A stretch of 38,893 nt of DNA from an uncultured Clostridia bacterium (GCA_944383405.1 CALWPL010000010.1:1-38893); one strand, 5' to 3'; shown: positions 24,476 to 31,495, counted from the first letter of the stretch. Translations and numbers: made by a program. The notes: generated from the letters alone by a model not told the origin.

Positions 24476-24697
24476 ATGAATATCATTGAAAAAGAGATTG
24501 CAAAGCGTCAAGCAATTATTGACGGCAAGGCTGAAAAGATTGCAAAAAGAGAAGAGTTGCAACAAGAAATTGCCAAACTTGATGACGAGATTGCAAAAAT
24601 TGACATTGAAACTTTGCAGGCTGAAATTGAAGAACTTAAGACATTTCTACCACAGGAAATAGTTAGCGAAGACCAGACTATTGTAGAGGTTGAATAG
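24476..24697 (+). CDS. Short coiled-coil protein (73 aa)
   Basis: Ribosome site AAAAGGAGGTTGAGAGC. The 73-residue product is one long amphipathic coiled coil (KAEKIAKREELQQEIAKLDD and similar heptads) ending in an acidic tail. There is no membrane segment. Coiled-coil proteins of this size just before holins are seen in several Firmicutes phages (hemolysin XhlA-like position), but XhlA would have a terminal membrane helix, absent here. Function is unknown. Confidence 0.65.
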   Translation: MNIIEKEIAKRQAIIDGKAEKIAKREELQQEIAKLDDEIAKIDIETLQAEIEELKTFLPQEIVSEDQTIVEVE

Positions 24698-24732
24698 TCA
24701 AGAAAAATTTAATATAAAAAATGGAGATAATA

Positions 24733-25200
24733 ATGGACAAAATTGTAGCATACATAGAAACTTATGGTTTGTCAATTCTTATCATTGCAATTTGCATTAT
24801 AGCGATTGTTGGCATTTTAAAACTTTGCAAGGTATTTGATAAAATTAAATCTGATGACCTTAAAAAGTTTATATACTATGTCATAGATATTGCCCTTGCA
24901 TTTGGTGGTAGTGCAATATACTTTGCAATATTCCACAAGTCTTTTGATGGATATGTAATGTATAGCATTTCACAATTCGCAACTACAGTATTTCTATATG
25001 CATTTTATGAACAATGTGGAGTTCGTAAACTTGTAAGAATGCTCATATCTGTTATTGCTGGGTGGATTAAGAAAAACCCTGAAACAGAACTTGCAAAATG
25101 GGCAAACAAACTAGGGCTTAGTGAAAGCATTGATAAACTACAAACAATACTTGCTGATGAACAAACAAAAACTAATAGTGTTGAAAGCCCTGAAAAGTAG
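24733..25200 (+). CDS. Holin candidate, three membrane segments
   Basis: The ATG at 24733 is chosen because ATGGAGATAATA just upstream supplies the ribosome site, though an in-frame ATG exists at 24721. The 155-residue protein has hydrophobic segments at about 11-32 (LSILIIAICIIAIVGILKL), 45-68 and 78-96. A hydrophilic C-terminal tail (ETELAKWANKLGLSESIDK) follows. Size, topology and position after the tail genes fit a class I holin. No endolysin is recognisable nearby, so the lysis role rests on topology and context. Confidence 0.55.
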   Translation: MDKIVAYIETYGLSILIIAICIIAIVGILKLCKVFDKIKSDDLKKFIYYVIDIALAFGGSAIYFAIFHKSFDGYVMYSISQFATTVFLYAFYEQCGVRKLVRMLISVIAGWIKKNPETELAKWANKLGLSESIDKLQTILADEQTKTNSVESPEK

Positions 25201-25207
25201 GTAATCT

Positions 25208-25981
25208 ATGAAGAAATTTATAGAGCCTGAAAATAAAGAAAACTATAAAGAGATTGTCTATCACAGAGCAATCATAATTTGTTGGATATTACTTGTTATA
25301 TTTCTAATATTAAAAATATTTGGCTCTAATGTTGCGAATATAGTTTGTAACAATCAAGTGGTGATAAATATATGTGTCTTTATAGATAACAATTTAATAT
25401 TCAAGATATTGTTAGGCACGATTTCAAGTTTTATATCATATACCTTGCTTTACCTTGCAATACTCAGGAAGAGAAACTTTACAAAAGTAGAATGGATTGT
25501 TATGTGTGTAACTATTCCAATATTTGTTACTTTGAGATTGTTATTTTCTCAGGTATCATACATATTTGATATTATACAATATTTCATAATGCCATTTATA
25601 TTTTCAAGAGGCAAAAAGGTAAAATGTATTGAGTGGTTTATACCAGTTATGATATACGGAAATGTGCTTAACTTTTTATTTCAACTGATTTCTTTATTTG
25701 CTAAAAATGTTGCTTTGCAGAATGTTGAAAGCACACTTATTGGTGTTATACTAATGATTGATGTGTTTATCATGCTAGGCTTATACTATTTATATTCAAA
25801 TAATTATAAAGGAGAGAAAAACATGGGTTGGTTTTTAAATTGGTTATTTTCAAAAAGTGAAAGTCAATTAAATAAAATGAAAGAGAGCAGACTTAGAAAA
25901 ATTAATGCTCTTCAAGAAGAAATTGCTGAAATTGACGAGGTAATTAAAGAAAAACAAAATGACAGCAAAAAAGAAGATTAA
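25208..25981 (+). CDS. Polytopic membrane protein, unknown role
   Basis: A 257-residue protein with about six hydrophobic segments between residues 20 and 200, then a charged coiled-coil C-terminus (LRKINALQEEIAEIDEVIKE). I remember similar uncharacterised proteins (MKKFIEPENKENYK-type start) in gut Firmicutes phages, often beside a membrane-HTH protein, as here. An internal in-frame ATG at 25823 has a good ribosome site (AAAGGAGAGAAAAAC) and would yield a separate 52-residue protein, MGWFLNWLFSK onward. The end overlaps the next gene by 23 bases. A two-component sensing pair is conceivable but unproven. Confidence 0.65.
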   Translation: MKKFIEPENKENYKEIVYHRAIIICWILLVIFLILKIFGSNVANIVCNNQVVINICVFIDNNLIFKILLGTISSFISYTLLYLAILRKRNFTKVEWIVMCVTIPIFVTLRLLFSQVSYIFDIIQYFIMPFIFSRGKKVKCIEWFIPVMIYGNVLNFLFQLISLFAKNVALQNVESTLIGVILMIDVFIMLGLYYLYSNNYKGEKNMGWFLNWLFSKSESQLNKMKESRLRKINALQEEIAEIDEVIKEKQNDSKKED

Positions 25982-26558
25982 ATTAGAGTTATTCTTCCTT
26001 AGATTGCTTGGCTATTTAATCTTCATTGCGTTATTATTAACTTTTGCTATATTAAGACATAGAGTAATTGAGTTTGCCATAATTATTATTGGCTATACAT
26101 TTTTAAGATGGTGTTTCCCCACTACCTGGCATCATAAAAGTGTTATAATGTGTATTGTTTACTCTATAATTTTCTTTATGGTGTTAGTTGAATTATCTTT
26201 ACCAATCTACATAAGCATATGCTCTAGTGTTCTTATTGCGTTATGTTTTACAAATCTATTGTATATCTTTCAAAGCAAGTTAGATACTATTGAAGAACTA
26301 AAACTTGAAAAGGTTGAACTTGAAGAGAGCATACATAACCTAATGTGTAAGATTTATACAAAAGACATATATGCAATGGACGAAAGAGAACTTTATGAAC
26401 ATTGTAGAAGTAAGGGTTTAAGTGAAGAGCAATGTCGTGTTGCATATTTCATTGTAAACCAAAGGTTAAAAGGCAAAGAGTTATATTCAGCGATAGGTTA
26501 CTCCGAATCTCATAGCAAAAGATTAAGAAAGGCTATTCTTGATAAGATAAAAAATTGA
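25959..26558 (+). CDS. Membrane protein with C-terminal HTH domain
   Basis: A 199-residue protein. Four hydrophobic segments lie between residues 10 and 105, followed by a coiled coil (LDTIEELKLEKVELEESIHNL, about 108-128). The C-terminal soluble part (about 140-199) reads as a sigma70-region-4 or LuxR-like helix-turn-helix: LSEEQCRVAYFIVNQRLKGK then ELYSAIGYSESHSKRLRKAI. It looks like a membrane-tethered transcription regulator. It follows the polytopic membrane protein and ends at a strong terminator. The target is unknown; it may sense membrane state or infection stage. Confidence 0.65.
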   Translation: MTAKKKIKLELFFLRLLGYLIFIALLLTFAILRHRVIEFAIIIIGYTFLRWCFPTTWHHKSVIMCIVYSIIFFMVLVELSLPIYISICSSVLIALCFTNLLYIFQSKLDTIEELKLEKVELEESIHNLMCKIYTKDIYAMDERELYEHCRSKGLSEEQCRVAYFIVNQRLKGKELYSAIGYSESHSKRLRKAILDKIKN

Positions 26559-26567
26559 TACTTTTAT

Positions 26568-26600
26568 GACACTTAGTTTTAATGACTAGGTGTCTTTTTT
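26568..26600 (+). terminator. Rho-independent terminator
   Basis: GACACTTAGT (26568-26577) pairs with ACTAGGTGTC (26585-26594) over 10 bp with one G-U pair and loop TTTAATG, followed by six T. It closes the operon ending with the membrane-HTH gene. Confidence 0.88.
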
Positions 26601-26620
26601 ATGCTAAGAAATAGGTGTAG

Positions 26621-26679
26621 TTGATAGGGGATAACCGCTACATTATTCTCTATTGACTATAATTTAAAAATTATAGGAG
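26621..26679 (+). promoter_or_regulatory. Candidate promoter and RBS-overlapping hairpin
   Basis: TTGATA (26621-26626) and TATTCT (26644-26649) with 17-bp spacing form a moderate promoter after the terminator. Downstream, CTATAATT (26657-26664) and AATTATAG (26669-26676) form an 8-bp hairpin with loop TAAA whose 3' arm touches the GGAG ribosome site (26676-26679), so translation of the next gene may be controlled. Confidence 0.5.
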
Positions 26680-26686
26680 TAGCACT

Positions 26687-27175
26687 ATGTTAAATTATCC
26701 AACTTATAACACAACAAACCCTTATATGCCATACAACTATACACGACCATATATACCAACACAAGCACAATCTGTTAATGTTGCCCCAACACAAACGCAA
26801 CCACAAACACAGGTTTCTAGTGATTTTCCGTTGAAATTTGCTAATGCAGAAGAAGCAAAAGCATTTATGGTATTCCCTAATCAAAGACAATTTTTTATAA
26901 ATAATGAGAAGAATGAATTATATGTTAAATCTGCTGATGCAATGGGTCAGTCTTTCTTTGATGAATATATCATAACCCCAAAGAATAAAGCACAACAAAC
27001 TACAACTATTGAGCCAACAAAAGTCGAAGATATAGTTACAAAAGAAGACCTAAATAATTATGTAAGCAAAGACTATGTTTCTGCACTCGAAAAACAAATA
27101 AATACATTAAATACCAAAGTTGAAAAAGCACTTAGGCTTGGTGAACTTATCACACCAAAAGGAGAAGGTAAATAA
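26687..27175 (+). CDS. Hypothetical phage protein with Pro/Gln/Thr-rich N-terminus
   Basis: A 162-residue protein. Residues 1-45 are low complexity (Tyr/Pro/Asn then Thr/Gln). A small folded domain follows (FANAEEAKAFMVFPNQRQFF, about 50-70; SADAMGQSFFDEYIITPK, about 82-99), and then a C-terminal coiled coil (LEKQINTLNTKVEKAL). It is the first gene of a cassette (26687-31225) of similarly low-complexity proteins that recurs, as I remember, in gut Firmicutes phages without assigned function. Virion association is suggested by the late position only. Confidence 0.65.
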   Translation: MLNYPTYNTTNPYMPYNYTRPYIPTQAQSVNVAPTQTQPQTQVSSDFPLKFANAEEAKAFMVFPNQRQFFINNEKNELYVKSADAMGQSFFDEYIITPKNKAQQTTTIEPTKVEDIVTKEDLNNYVSKDYVSALEKQINTLNTKVEKALRLGELITPKGEGK

Positions 27176-27399
27176 TGGATATTGTTCAATTAATGAATAT
27201 GCTTTCATCTAGTCCTAACCCACAACAAATGGTTCAACAAATGATTGGAAATAACCCACAGATTAAGCAATCAATCACTCAGTTGAAAAACATGGCAGGT
27301 GGCAAATCACCAAGAGAGTTTGCTTTACAAATGGCAAAACAAAATAATATGCCTATTGAACAGATAACTCAGTTTCTTGATAGAATGGGAATTAAATAG
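27175..27399 (+). CDS. Small Met/Gln-rich hypothetical protein
   Basis: A 74-residue protein whose ATG overlaps the preceding stop (TAATG), with GGAGAAGGTAA as ribosome site. It is Met/Gln/Asn-rich (SSPNPQQMVQQMIGNNPQIK) with an amphipathic C-terminal helix (SPREFALQMAKQNNMPIEQI). This is the same style as other members of the cassette. Small proteins of this type commonly sit beside the Gly-rich gene that follows here. Function is unknown. Confidence 0.7.
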   Translation: MDIVQLMNMLSSSPNPQQMVQQMIGNNPQIKQSITQLKNMAGGKSPREFALQMAKQNNMPIEQITQFLDRMGIK

Positions 27400-27474
27400 G
27401 TATCTACAGTGTTTTTCTATGTCGACTACGAGAAAGGCTGTTGATATATAAAATAAAATAGGAGGAAAAATTAA

Positions 27475-28224
27475 ATGTATAATTCAGATGATAGTTTCGC
27501 AACAGGATACGCTGTCGGGCGTGATAGCACTAACAATGGCTACAACAATGGAATGTTTGGCGGTGATTGGTTTGCTTGGATTGTCTTGCTATTATTGTTC
27601 GGCTGGGGCGGTAGAGGCTTTGGAGGCTTCGGTGGCGGAAACGGCTTTGTAGGCGGATATGATGTTGGCAAACTTGCTACAACTAACGATGTTGCTGTAG
27701 GCTTTGCACAAAATGCTACTCTTAACTCTTTGAATGACCTTAAACTTGGACAGGCTAACTTACAGCAAACTCTTTGTCAAGGGTTTAATGGAGTAAATAC
27801 AAGCATTTTAACAAGTTCTAATGCTCTTCAATCTCAATTAGCAAGTTGTTGCTGTGATATAGGACAAGCAATACAGGGTGTCAACTACAATATGGCAACT
27901 AATACTTGCAATATTACTAACGCAATTAATAACTCAGCAAGAGATATTATAGACAATCAAAATGCTAACTACCGTGCAATTCACGATGAATTAGTTGCAA
28001 ATAAGATTGAGGCTAAGAACGAAAGAATTGCTGAACTTACACAACAAGTAAATGCTTTAAATCTTGCTCAATCACAAGCAAATCAAAATGCTTACTTGAC
28101 TGCAACTATTGATGCAGGAAATGCTGAACTTATTAGAAGACTTGGCAGAGATGTGCCTTCGCCTGCATTTTTAGTTCCAAACCCTTTCTGTTGCAATACA
28201 CAATATAATTCTTGCGGTTGCTAA
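27475..28224 (+). CDS. Gly-rich N-terminus / Cys-rich hypothetical protein
   Basis: A 249-residue protein with ribosome site TAGGAGGAAAAATTAA. Residues 25-58 form a hydrophobic stretch (WFAWIVLLLLFGWGG) followed by a Gly/Phe run, like a membrane-active or aggregation-prone segment. Residues 75-220 are helical with SCCCDIGQAI near 125 and a long helix (NERIAELTQQVNALN). The C-terminus is Cys-rich (PFCCNTQYNSCGC). I remember such proteins as frequent in Firmicutes gut phages, uncharacterised and possibly virion-associated. Confidence 0.7.
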   Translation: MYNSDDSFATGYAVGRDSTNNGYNNGMFGGDWFAWIVLLLLFGWGGRGFGGFGGGNGFVGGYDVGKLATTNDVAVGFAQNATLNSLNDLKLGQANLQQTLCQGFNGVNTSILTSSNALQSQLASCCCDIGQAIQGVNYNMATNTCNITNAINNSARDIIDNQNANYRAIHDELVANKIEAKNERIAELTQQVNALNLAQSQANQNAYLTATIDAGNAELIRRLGRDVPSPAFLVPNPFCCNTQYNSCGC

Positions 28225-28254
28225 CATATAGGAAAATAACACGGAATAGGATAA

Positions 28255-28283
28255 TTGACTTACAAATTTATATATGTTATTAT
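28255..28283 (+). promoter_or_regulatory. Promoter of the HNH homing endonuclease gene
   Basis: TTGACT (28255-28260) and TATTAT (28278-28283) with exactly 17 bp between. Transcription would start near 28290, at the A of the ATG at 28291, giving a leaderless message. The box pair resembles that of the other homing endonuclease gene (TTGACT, 17 bp, TATAAT at 5773). Confidence 0.7.
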
Positions 28284-28290
28284 ATATTAT

Positions 28291-29331
28291 ATGATTAAAA
28301 AAATAACATATAAGTTTGTAAAAGATTATATCAAAGAAAAAAGTAATGGGGACTGTTGTTTAATATATGGTGATATAAAAAACAGCAGTTCGGTCATTAC
28401 TATCAAATGTAAATGTGGGAATATATTTGAAAGTTCATATCGTAAAATAAGAGATAGAGAAACTATTAGATGTAATGAATGTGTAAACAAAGAACGCAGA
28501 GATAGATATTCCTTATCTTTTGACGAAGTGTTAAAAATTATAAAATCTTTTGGTTGTGAATATGTAAGTGGGAACTATTTGAATTCGAAATCAAAATTAA
28601 CATTAAAATGCAAATGTGGAAATCTTTTTCAAAAAGATATTTCTCATTTGAGAAGAGGACAATCTTGTTGTCCAAGATGTTCCATAAAAAAACTTTCTCA
28701 ATCTAAATGTAAATATACAAAAGATGTTGCTATTAAACTTTTTAATAAATGGGGAATTATTTTAGAAGATGAAACTCAATATAAAAATGCTTCGTCGCTT
28801 GTAGATTGTATGTGTAAAAATGGACACCATTTTAAAACGAGATTACAATGGCATCTAAATAAAACAAATCCATTTGTTTGTGAAGAATGTGCTATTAAAT
28901 ATCACAGTGGTGAAAATCATTGGAATTATAAAGGCGGAGAGAGTGAAGTTCTTGACTTTTTTAGAAAATCTTTAAAGAATTGGAAGAAAGATGTATTAAA
29001 AAAATACAATTATGAATGCTATTTAACTAATTCAAAAAAAGATTTGGTTGTTCATCATATAAAAAATTTTATGGGAATAGTTTCTGATAGTTGTAAAGAA
29101 CTCAATTTGCCATTATATAGAAAAATAAATGACTATTCTAAACAAGATTTTGAACTATTATCAAAAAAGGTTTTAGAAAAACATAGACTAGATAATGGTA
29201 TCGTATTACAAAGAAAAGTTCATTCTAAATTCCATGTATTATATGGAAAAACTAACAATACATTAGAACAATTTAATGATTTTATAAAAAAATATTATCC
29301 ACATAAAAATTTAATTCCTACCTTAGAGTAG
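28291..29331 (+). CDS. Zinc-ribbon HNH homing endonuclease, probably leaderless
   Basis: The start chosen is ATG at 28291 (MIKKITYKFVK); a TTG at 28255 is in frame but coincides with the -35 box of the promoter. The 346-residue protein has four Cys-pair zinc fingers (ITIKCKCGNIFESSYRKI, CNEC; LTLKCKCGNLFQKDI, CPRC; CMCKNGHHF, CEEC) in the first 210 residues, each like a DNA-recognition ribbon. An HNH nuclease lies near 245-330, with LVVHHIKNF, NGIVLQRKVHSKFHVLYG as core. It sits between two cassette genes as a free-standing mobile gene. No ribosome site precedes the ATG. Confidence 0.8.
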   Translation: MIKKITYKFVKDYIKEKSNGDCCLIYGDIKNSSSVITIKCKCGNIFESSYRKIRDRETIRCNECVNKERRDRYSLSFDEVLKIIKSFGCEYVSGNYLNSKSKLTLKCKCGNLFQKDISHLRRGQSCCPRCSIKKLSQSKCKYTKDVAIKLFNKWGIILEDETQYKNASSLVDCMCKNGHHFKTRLQWHLNKTNPFVCEECAIKYHSGENHWNYKGGESEVLDFFRKSLKNWKKDVLKKYNYECYLTNSKKDLVVHHIKNFMGIVSDSCKELNLPLYRKINDYSKQDFELLSKKVLEKHRLDNGIVLQRKVHSKFHVLYGKTNNTLEQFNDFIKKYYPHKNLIPTLE

Positions 29332-29354
29332 TTGAGAAAATTTAATACTTTTAT

Positions 29355-29390
29355 AAGGGTATAGCGGATTTTCTCTATGCCCTTAATTAA
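29355..29390 (+). terminator. Hairpin after the homing endonuclease gene
   Basis: AAGGGTATAG (29355-29364) pairs with CTATGCCCTT (29375-29384), 10 bp with one G-U pair, loop of 10, followed by a weak AATTAATTTT tail. GAGAAAA (29334-29340) could pair instead with TTTTCTC (29369-29375), so the two structures compete as in attenuators. Confidence 0.5.
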
Positions 29391-29406
29391 TTTTAGGAGA
29401 AAGATA

Positions 29407-29652
29407 ATGAATTCCAACAATGACAATGATAATATCAGCAATTTACTTGACATAATCAGCATAATGCTTGGTTATGAGAACTTAATAGAAAACAGACAAC
29501 AATCAGCAGAAAACAATGTTAATAAAAGCAATCAAAGGCAAGCAAGACAAATACTTGACGATTTGCATGAACAATTTAGCAAACAAAACGCCATGTTGGA
29601 ATATCAAAATAGTCTACTAGAAGAAATTTTAAAAATTTTAAAAGGAGAATAA
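29407..29652 (+). CDS. Small Asn/Gln-rich coiled-coil protein
   Basis: The start is ATG 29407 (MNSNNDNDN) behind TTTAGGAGAAAGATA; an in-frame ATG at 29377 falls inside the preceding hairpin. The 81-residue product is Asn/Asp-rich at the N-terminus, then helical with a C-terminal coiled coil (MLEYQNSLLEEILKILKGE). Function is unknown. It is part of the same low-complexity cassette, separated from the Gly-rich gene by the homing endonuclease insertion. Confidence 0.65.
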   Translation: MNSNNDNDNISNLLDIISIMLGYENLIENRQQSAENNVNKSNQRQARQILDDLHEQFSKQNAMLEYQNSLLEEILKILKGE

Positions 29653-29654
29653 AA

Positions 29655-30164
29655 ATGACTTATTTTAATGGACAATGCGACAGATTGTGTCCAAATACGG
29701 TTATTAGTCAATCATTGACTGTTGTAACTGTTAATGGCACAGATACATTACTTATTGATATACCTTCTGGCACTTATGCTAATGGTTGTTGCTACTCACT
29801 TATAATCGCACAAAACAGACCAAGCACTGCAACTGTTGATATGCCTGTTGCTATTTCTATTGGCGGAAATACAACTACTGTTTATCCGCTTGTATGCAAT
29901 AGGACTTGTTTACAAGCAAATGCTTGTCAAATTAGTGGAAGAACAAGGATTAAGGCAATAGTTCAGACAAACACTACTGGTGGTGTGTTCAGGGCTTGTT
30001 CTGGGCTTGGTTCTTGTTGCTATCAAAGGCTTGTAAGTTTGCCAGTAACTACAACAACTACAGCAACGCCAGCGACTGTTAGTGCAACAACTTTAAATTT
30101 TAAAGATGATAAAGTAAGCACAACATCAACAAAATCTACAAAGGGGGTAAATGCTAATGCCTAA
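29655..30164 (+). CDS. Cys/Thr-rich beta protein, probably virion-associated
   Basis: A 169-residue beta-rich protein with ribosome site AAAAGGAGAATAAAA. It has regularly placed Cys (GQCDRLCPN near 6-14, NGCCYSL near 45, CNRTCLQANAC near 86-96, GSCCYQR near 118) and strands of a jelly-roll-like small fold. A Thr/Ala-rich tail starts at about 128. I remember homologues as part of the same conserved cassette in gut phages. It might decorate the virion, but this is inferred only from composition and position. Confidence 0.65.
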   Translation: MTYFNGQCDRLCPNTVISQSLTVVTVNGTDTLLIDIPSGTYANGCCYSLIIAQNRPSTATVDMPVAISIGGNTTTVYPLVCNRTCLQANACQISGRTRIKAIVQTNTTGGVFRACSGLGSCCYQRLVSLPVTTTTTATPATVSATTLNFKDDKVSTTSTKSTKGVNANA

Positions 30165-30831
30165 TATGATGGATTATATGTATATGAGAGATATGGCTAG
30201 AAGAAAGAGTGATATGCCAAGAATGGGTGGAATGCGTGATGGTCGTAACCCTTATGGCTCTCGTGGTGGTTATATAACTAGCCGTGACCCAAGAAGAAGA
30301 GATAGGGCAATGGAAGACTATAACTATGAAAGAGAAGAACCAAGACGTGGAATGGAAGACTATGGCTATCATGGAGAACCTAGTAGACAATATTATGGTG
30401 CTTATGGTGATGTGCCTTTCTATGTAATGGAACAAAGAGATTACAGACGTGGCATGGACTATAACTATGGTCGTGATTATGGCTATGGGTATCCTGATTA
30501 TGCAGGTGGTGAGGTTATGTCTAGGCAAGAATTAGAAACCTTGCACCATAAATTACTACAAGAAGTAGAACAAGGTGATAGGGACAACTTCTCTAAGGAA
30601 AAAATATTAAAAAGAGCAGGAGAACTAGGAATTAAGTTTGATGAGTTTTCACCTGAAGCCTTAGCAGTTGCAACATTAATGGTATATACTGATTATTGTA
30701 AAACTTTGGGCAAAGGCAATCTTGACACCTATATAAGACTTGCAAAAGATTTCATGTCGGATACAGATAGCGAATTAAAAGGTGAGGAAAAATTAACTGC
30801 TTATTTTGATTACGTTGTAATGCCTAAATAG
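30157..30831 (+). CDS. Arg/Tyr/Gly-rich protein with helical C-terminal domain
   Basis: The start chosen is the ATG at 30157 (MPNMMDYMYMRD) with AAAGGGGGTAA upstream; ATG 30151 is in frame and possible. The 224-residue product has residues 1-120 dominated by Met/Arg/Tyr/Gly/Asp with repeats such as RGMEDYGY and NYGRDYGYGY, probably disordered. A helical domain follows, with the pattern ELETLHHKLLQEVEQGD, GIKFDEFSPEALAVATLMVY and TDYCKTLGKGNLDTYIRLAK, which I recognise from many gut-phage proteins of unknown function. It precedes the recoded gene by 12 bp. Confidence 0.7.
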   Translation: MPNMMDYMYMRDMARRKSDMPRMGGMRDGRNPYGSRGGYITSRDPRRRDRAMEDYNYEREEPRRGMEDYGYHGEPSRQYYGAYGDVPFYVMEQRDYRRGMDYNYGRDYGYGYPDYAGGEVMSRQELETLHHKLLQEVEQGDRDNFSKEKILKRAGELGIKFDEFSPEALAVATLMVYTDYCKTLGKGNLDTYIRLAKDFMSDTDSELKGEEKLTAYFDYVVMPK

Positions 30832-30842
30832 GAGGTGATGTC

Positions 30843-31225
30843 ATGGCTCGGTTTAAATATTACAATTCAAACCCGAGCGGATAGCCCGAAAGGGTGGAAT
30901 AAAAACTACTGATTGCGTAACTAGGGCTATATCACTCGCTACAAATACGCCATATCAAACTGTTAGAGAACTACTAACCCTCTCAGCGAAAGAACTAAAT
31001 TGTTGTAGGTTATGTATTGCTTGCTATAAACATTTACTTGAAATGTATTTTGGTCTGCACACAATAGAAGATGGCTATCATACAGTTGGAGAGATTGCAG
31101 ATATGTATCCGAATAGAACGCTATTACTTCGTGCAGATGGGCATCTTAGTTGTAGTATAAACAATATTATATATGACATTTTTGATTGTAGAGATATGGT
31201 TGTCACACATTATTGGGTTATATAG
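30843..31225 (+). CDS. Recoded gene: candidate 17-nt translational bypass
   Basis: ATG 30843 follows a perfect TAGGAGGTGATGTC. Frame 1 reads MARFKYYNSNPSG (30843-30881) and then TAG. A second frame, open from 30857 but without an ATG until 31043, reads from 30899 IKTTDCVTRAISLAT and continues to GYHTVGEIADMYPNRTLLL, DGHLSC and THYWVI, stop at 31223-31225. Joining GGA 30879-30881 to GGA 30896-30898 gives 13+108 residues, NPSG-IKTTDCV. This matches the spacing I remember for a common Firmicutes phage family opening KYYNPNPxGxxTGDCVIRAIS and ending in an xYW motif. The split is therefore either a recoded gene or a 17-nt insertion mutation. Function of the family is unknown. Confidence 0.7.
30879..30898 (+). 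promoter_or_regulatory. Bypass element: GGA, TAG, GAAA hairpin, GGA
   Basis: Take-off codon GGA (30879-30881) is followed by TAG (30882-30884). CCC (30885-30887) pairs with GGG (30892-30894) around GNRA loop GAAA, with a G-U pair 30884/30895. The landing codon GGA (30896-30898) follows at once. Matched GGA codons, stop next to take-off and a hairpin in the gap are the hallmarks of T4 gene 60 bypassing, here with a 17-nt shift. Confidence 0.6.
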
Positions 31226-31341
31226 CCAAAATTCTTTCATTTTGCCCTTAGTATGGCACGAAAAATATTTTTATGATAAAACTATTTAATTAAAATAAAA
31301 CTTGTCTTTATCCGCCAAATAAATAAGTTTGTAAAAAACAC

Positions 31342-31370
31342 TTGACATTTGTGTTCAGTTATGTTATTAT
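31342..31370 (+). promoter_or_regulatory. Strong promoter of a short transcript
   Basis: TTGACA (31342-31347), 17-bp spacer, TATTAT (31365-31370). Transcription from about 31377 to the terminator at 31520 gives a transcript of roughly 145 nt. The DNA between 31226 and 31341 holds no gene that I can support. Confidence 0.8.
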
Positions 31371-31394
31371 AACAATGTGTAGGAGGTTAAAATT

Positions 31395-31430
31395 ATGATT
31401 TACACACCACACAATTATTTAAAAAACTAA
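31395..31430 (+). CDS. 11-codon leader-like ORF MIYTPHNYLKN
   Basis: ATG 31395 is eight bases behind a perfect AGGAGG (31381-31386) and a consensus promoter. It ends in tandem TAA TAA after 11 residues. The last codons form A-AAA-AAC-TAA, the same slippery context as the gpG frameshift site at 14657. A CCACT-ATG-AGTGG hairpin starts nine bases later. A -1 shift would open a frame to 31639, but that lies antisense to a real gene and across a terminator, so the short peptide or the RNA itself is the likelier product. Confidence 0.45.
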   Translation: MIYTPHNYLKN

Positions 31431-31495
31431 TAAAGACCACTATGAGTGGGGCGAGTTTTTTGGGTGGCATACCCCACCATTTCTTACGAAAAAAT

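Noticed and set aside
30869..30895. Ordinary -1 frameshift at A-AAC-CCG as explanation of the split gene at 30843
   Set aside because: The heptamer has the X-XXY-YYZ form and a hairpin eight bases on, so it cannot be excluded. But AAC/CCG pairs are poor slippery codons, and the product would gain extra residues (ERIARKGG) where the remembered family has none, while the GGA-to-GGA hop gives exact spacing. Kept only as the alternative.
27475..31225. Diversity-generating retroelement near the cassette of unusual proteins
   Set aside because: No reverse transcriptase gene and no template/variable repeat pair differing at adenines was seen anywhere in the window.
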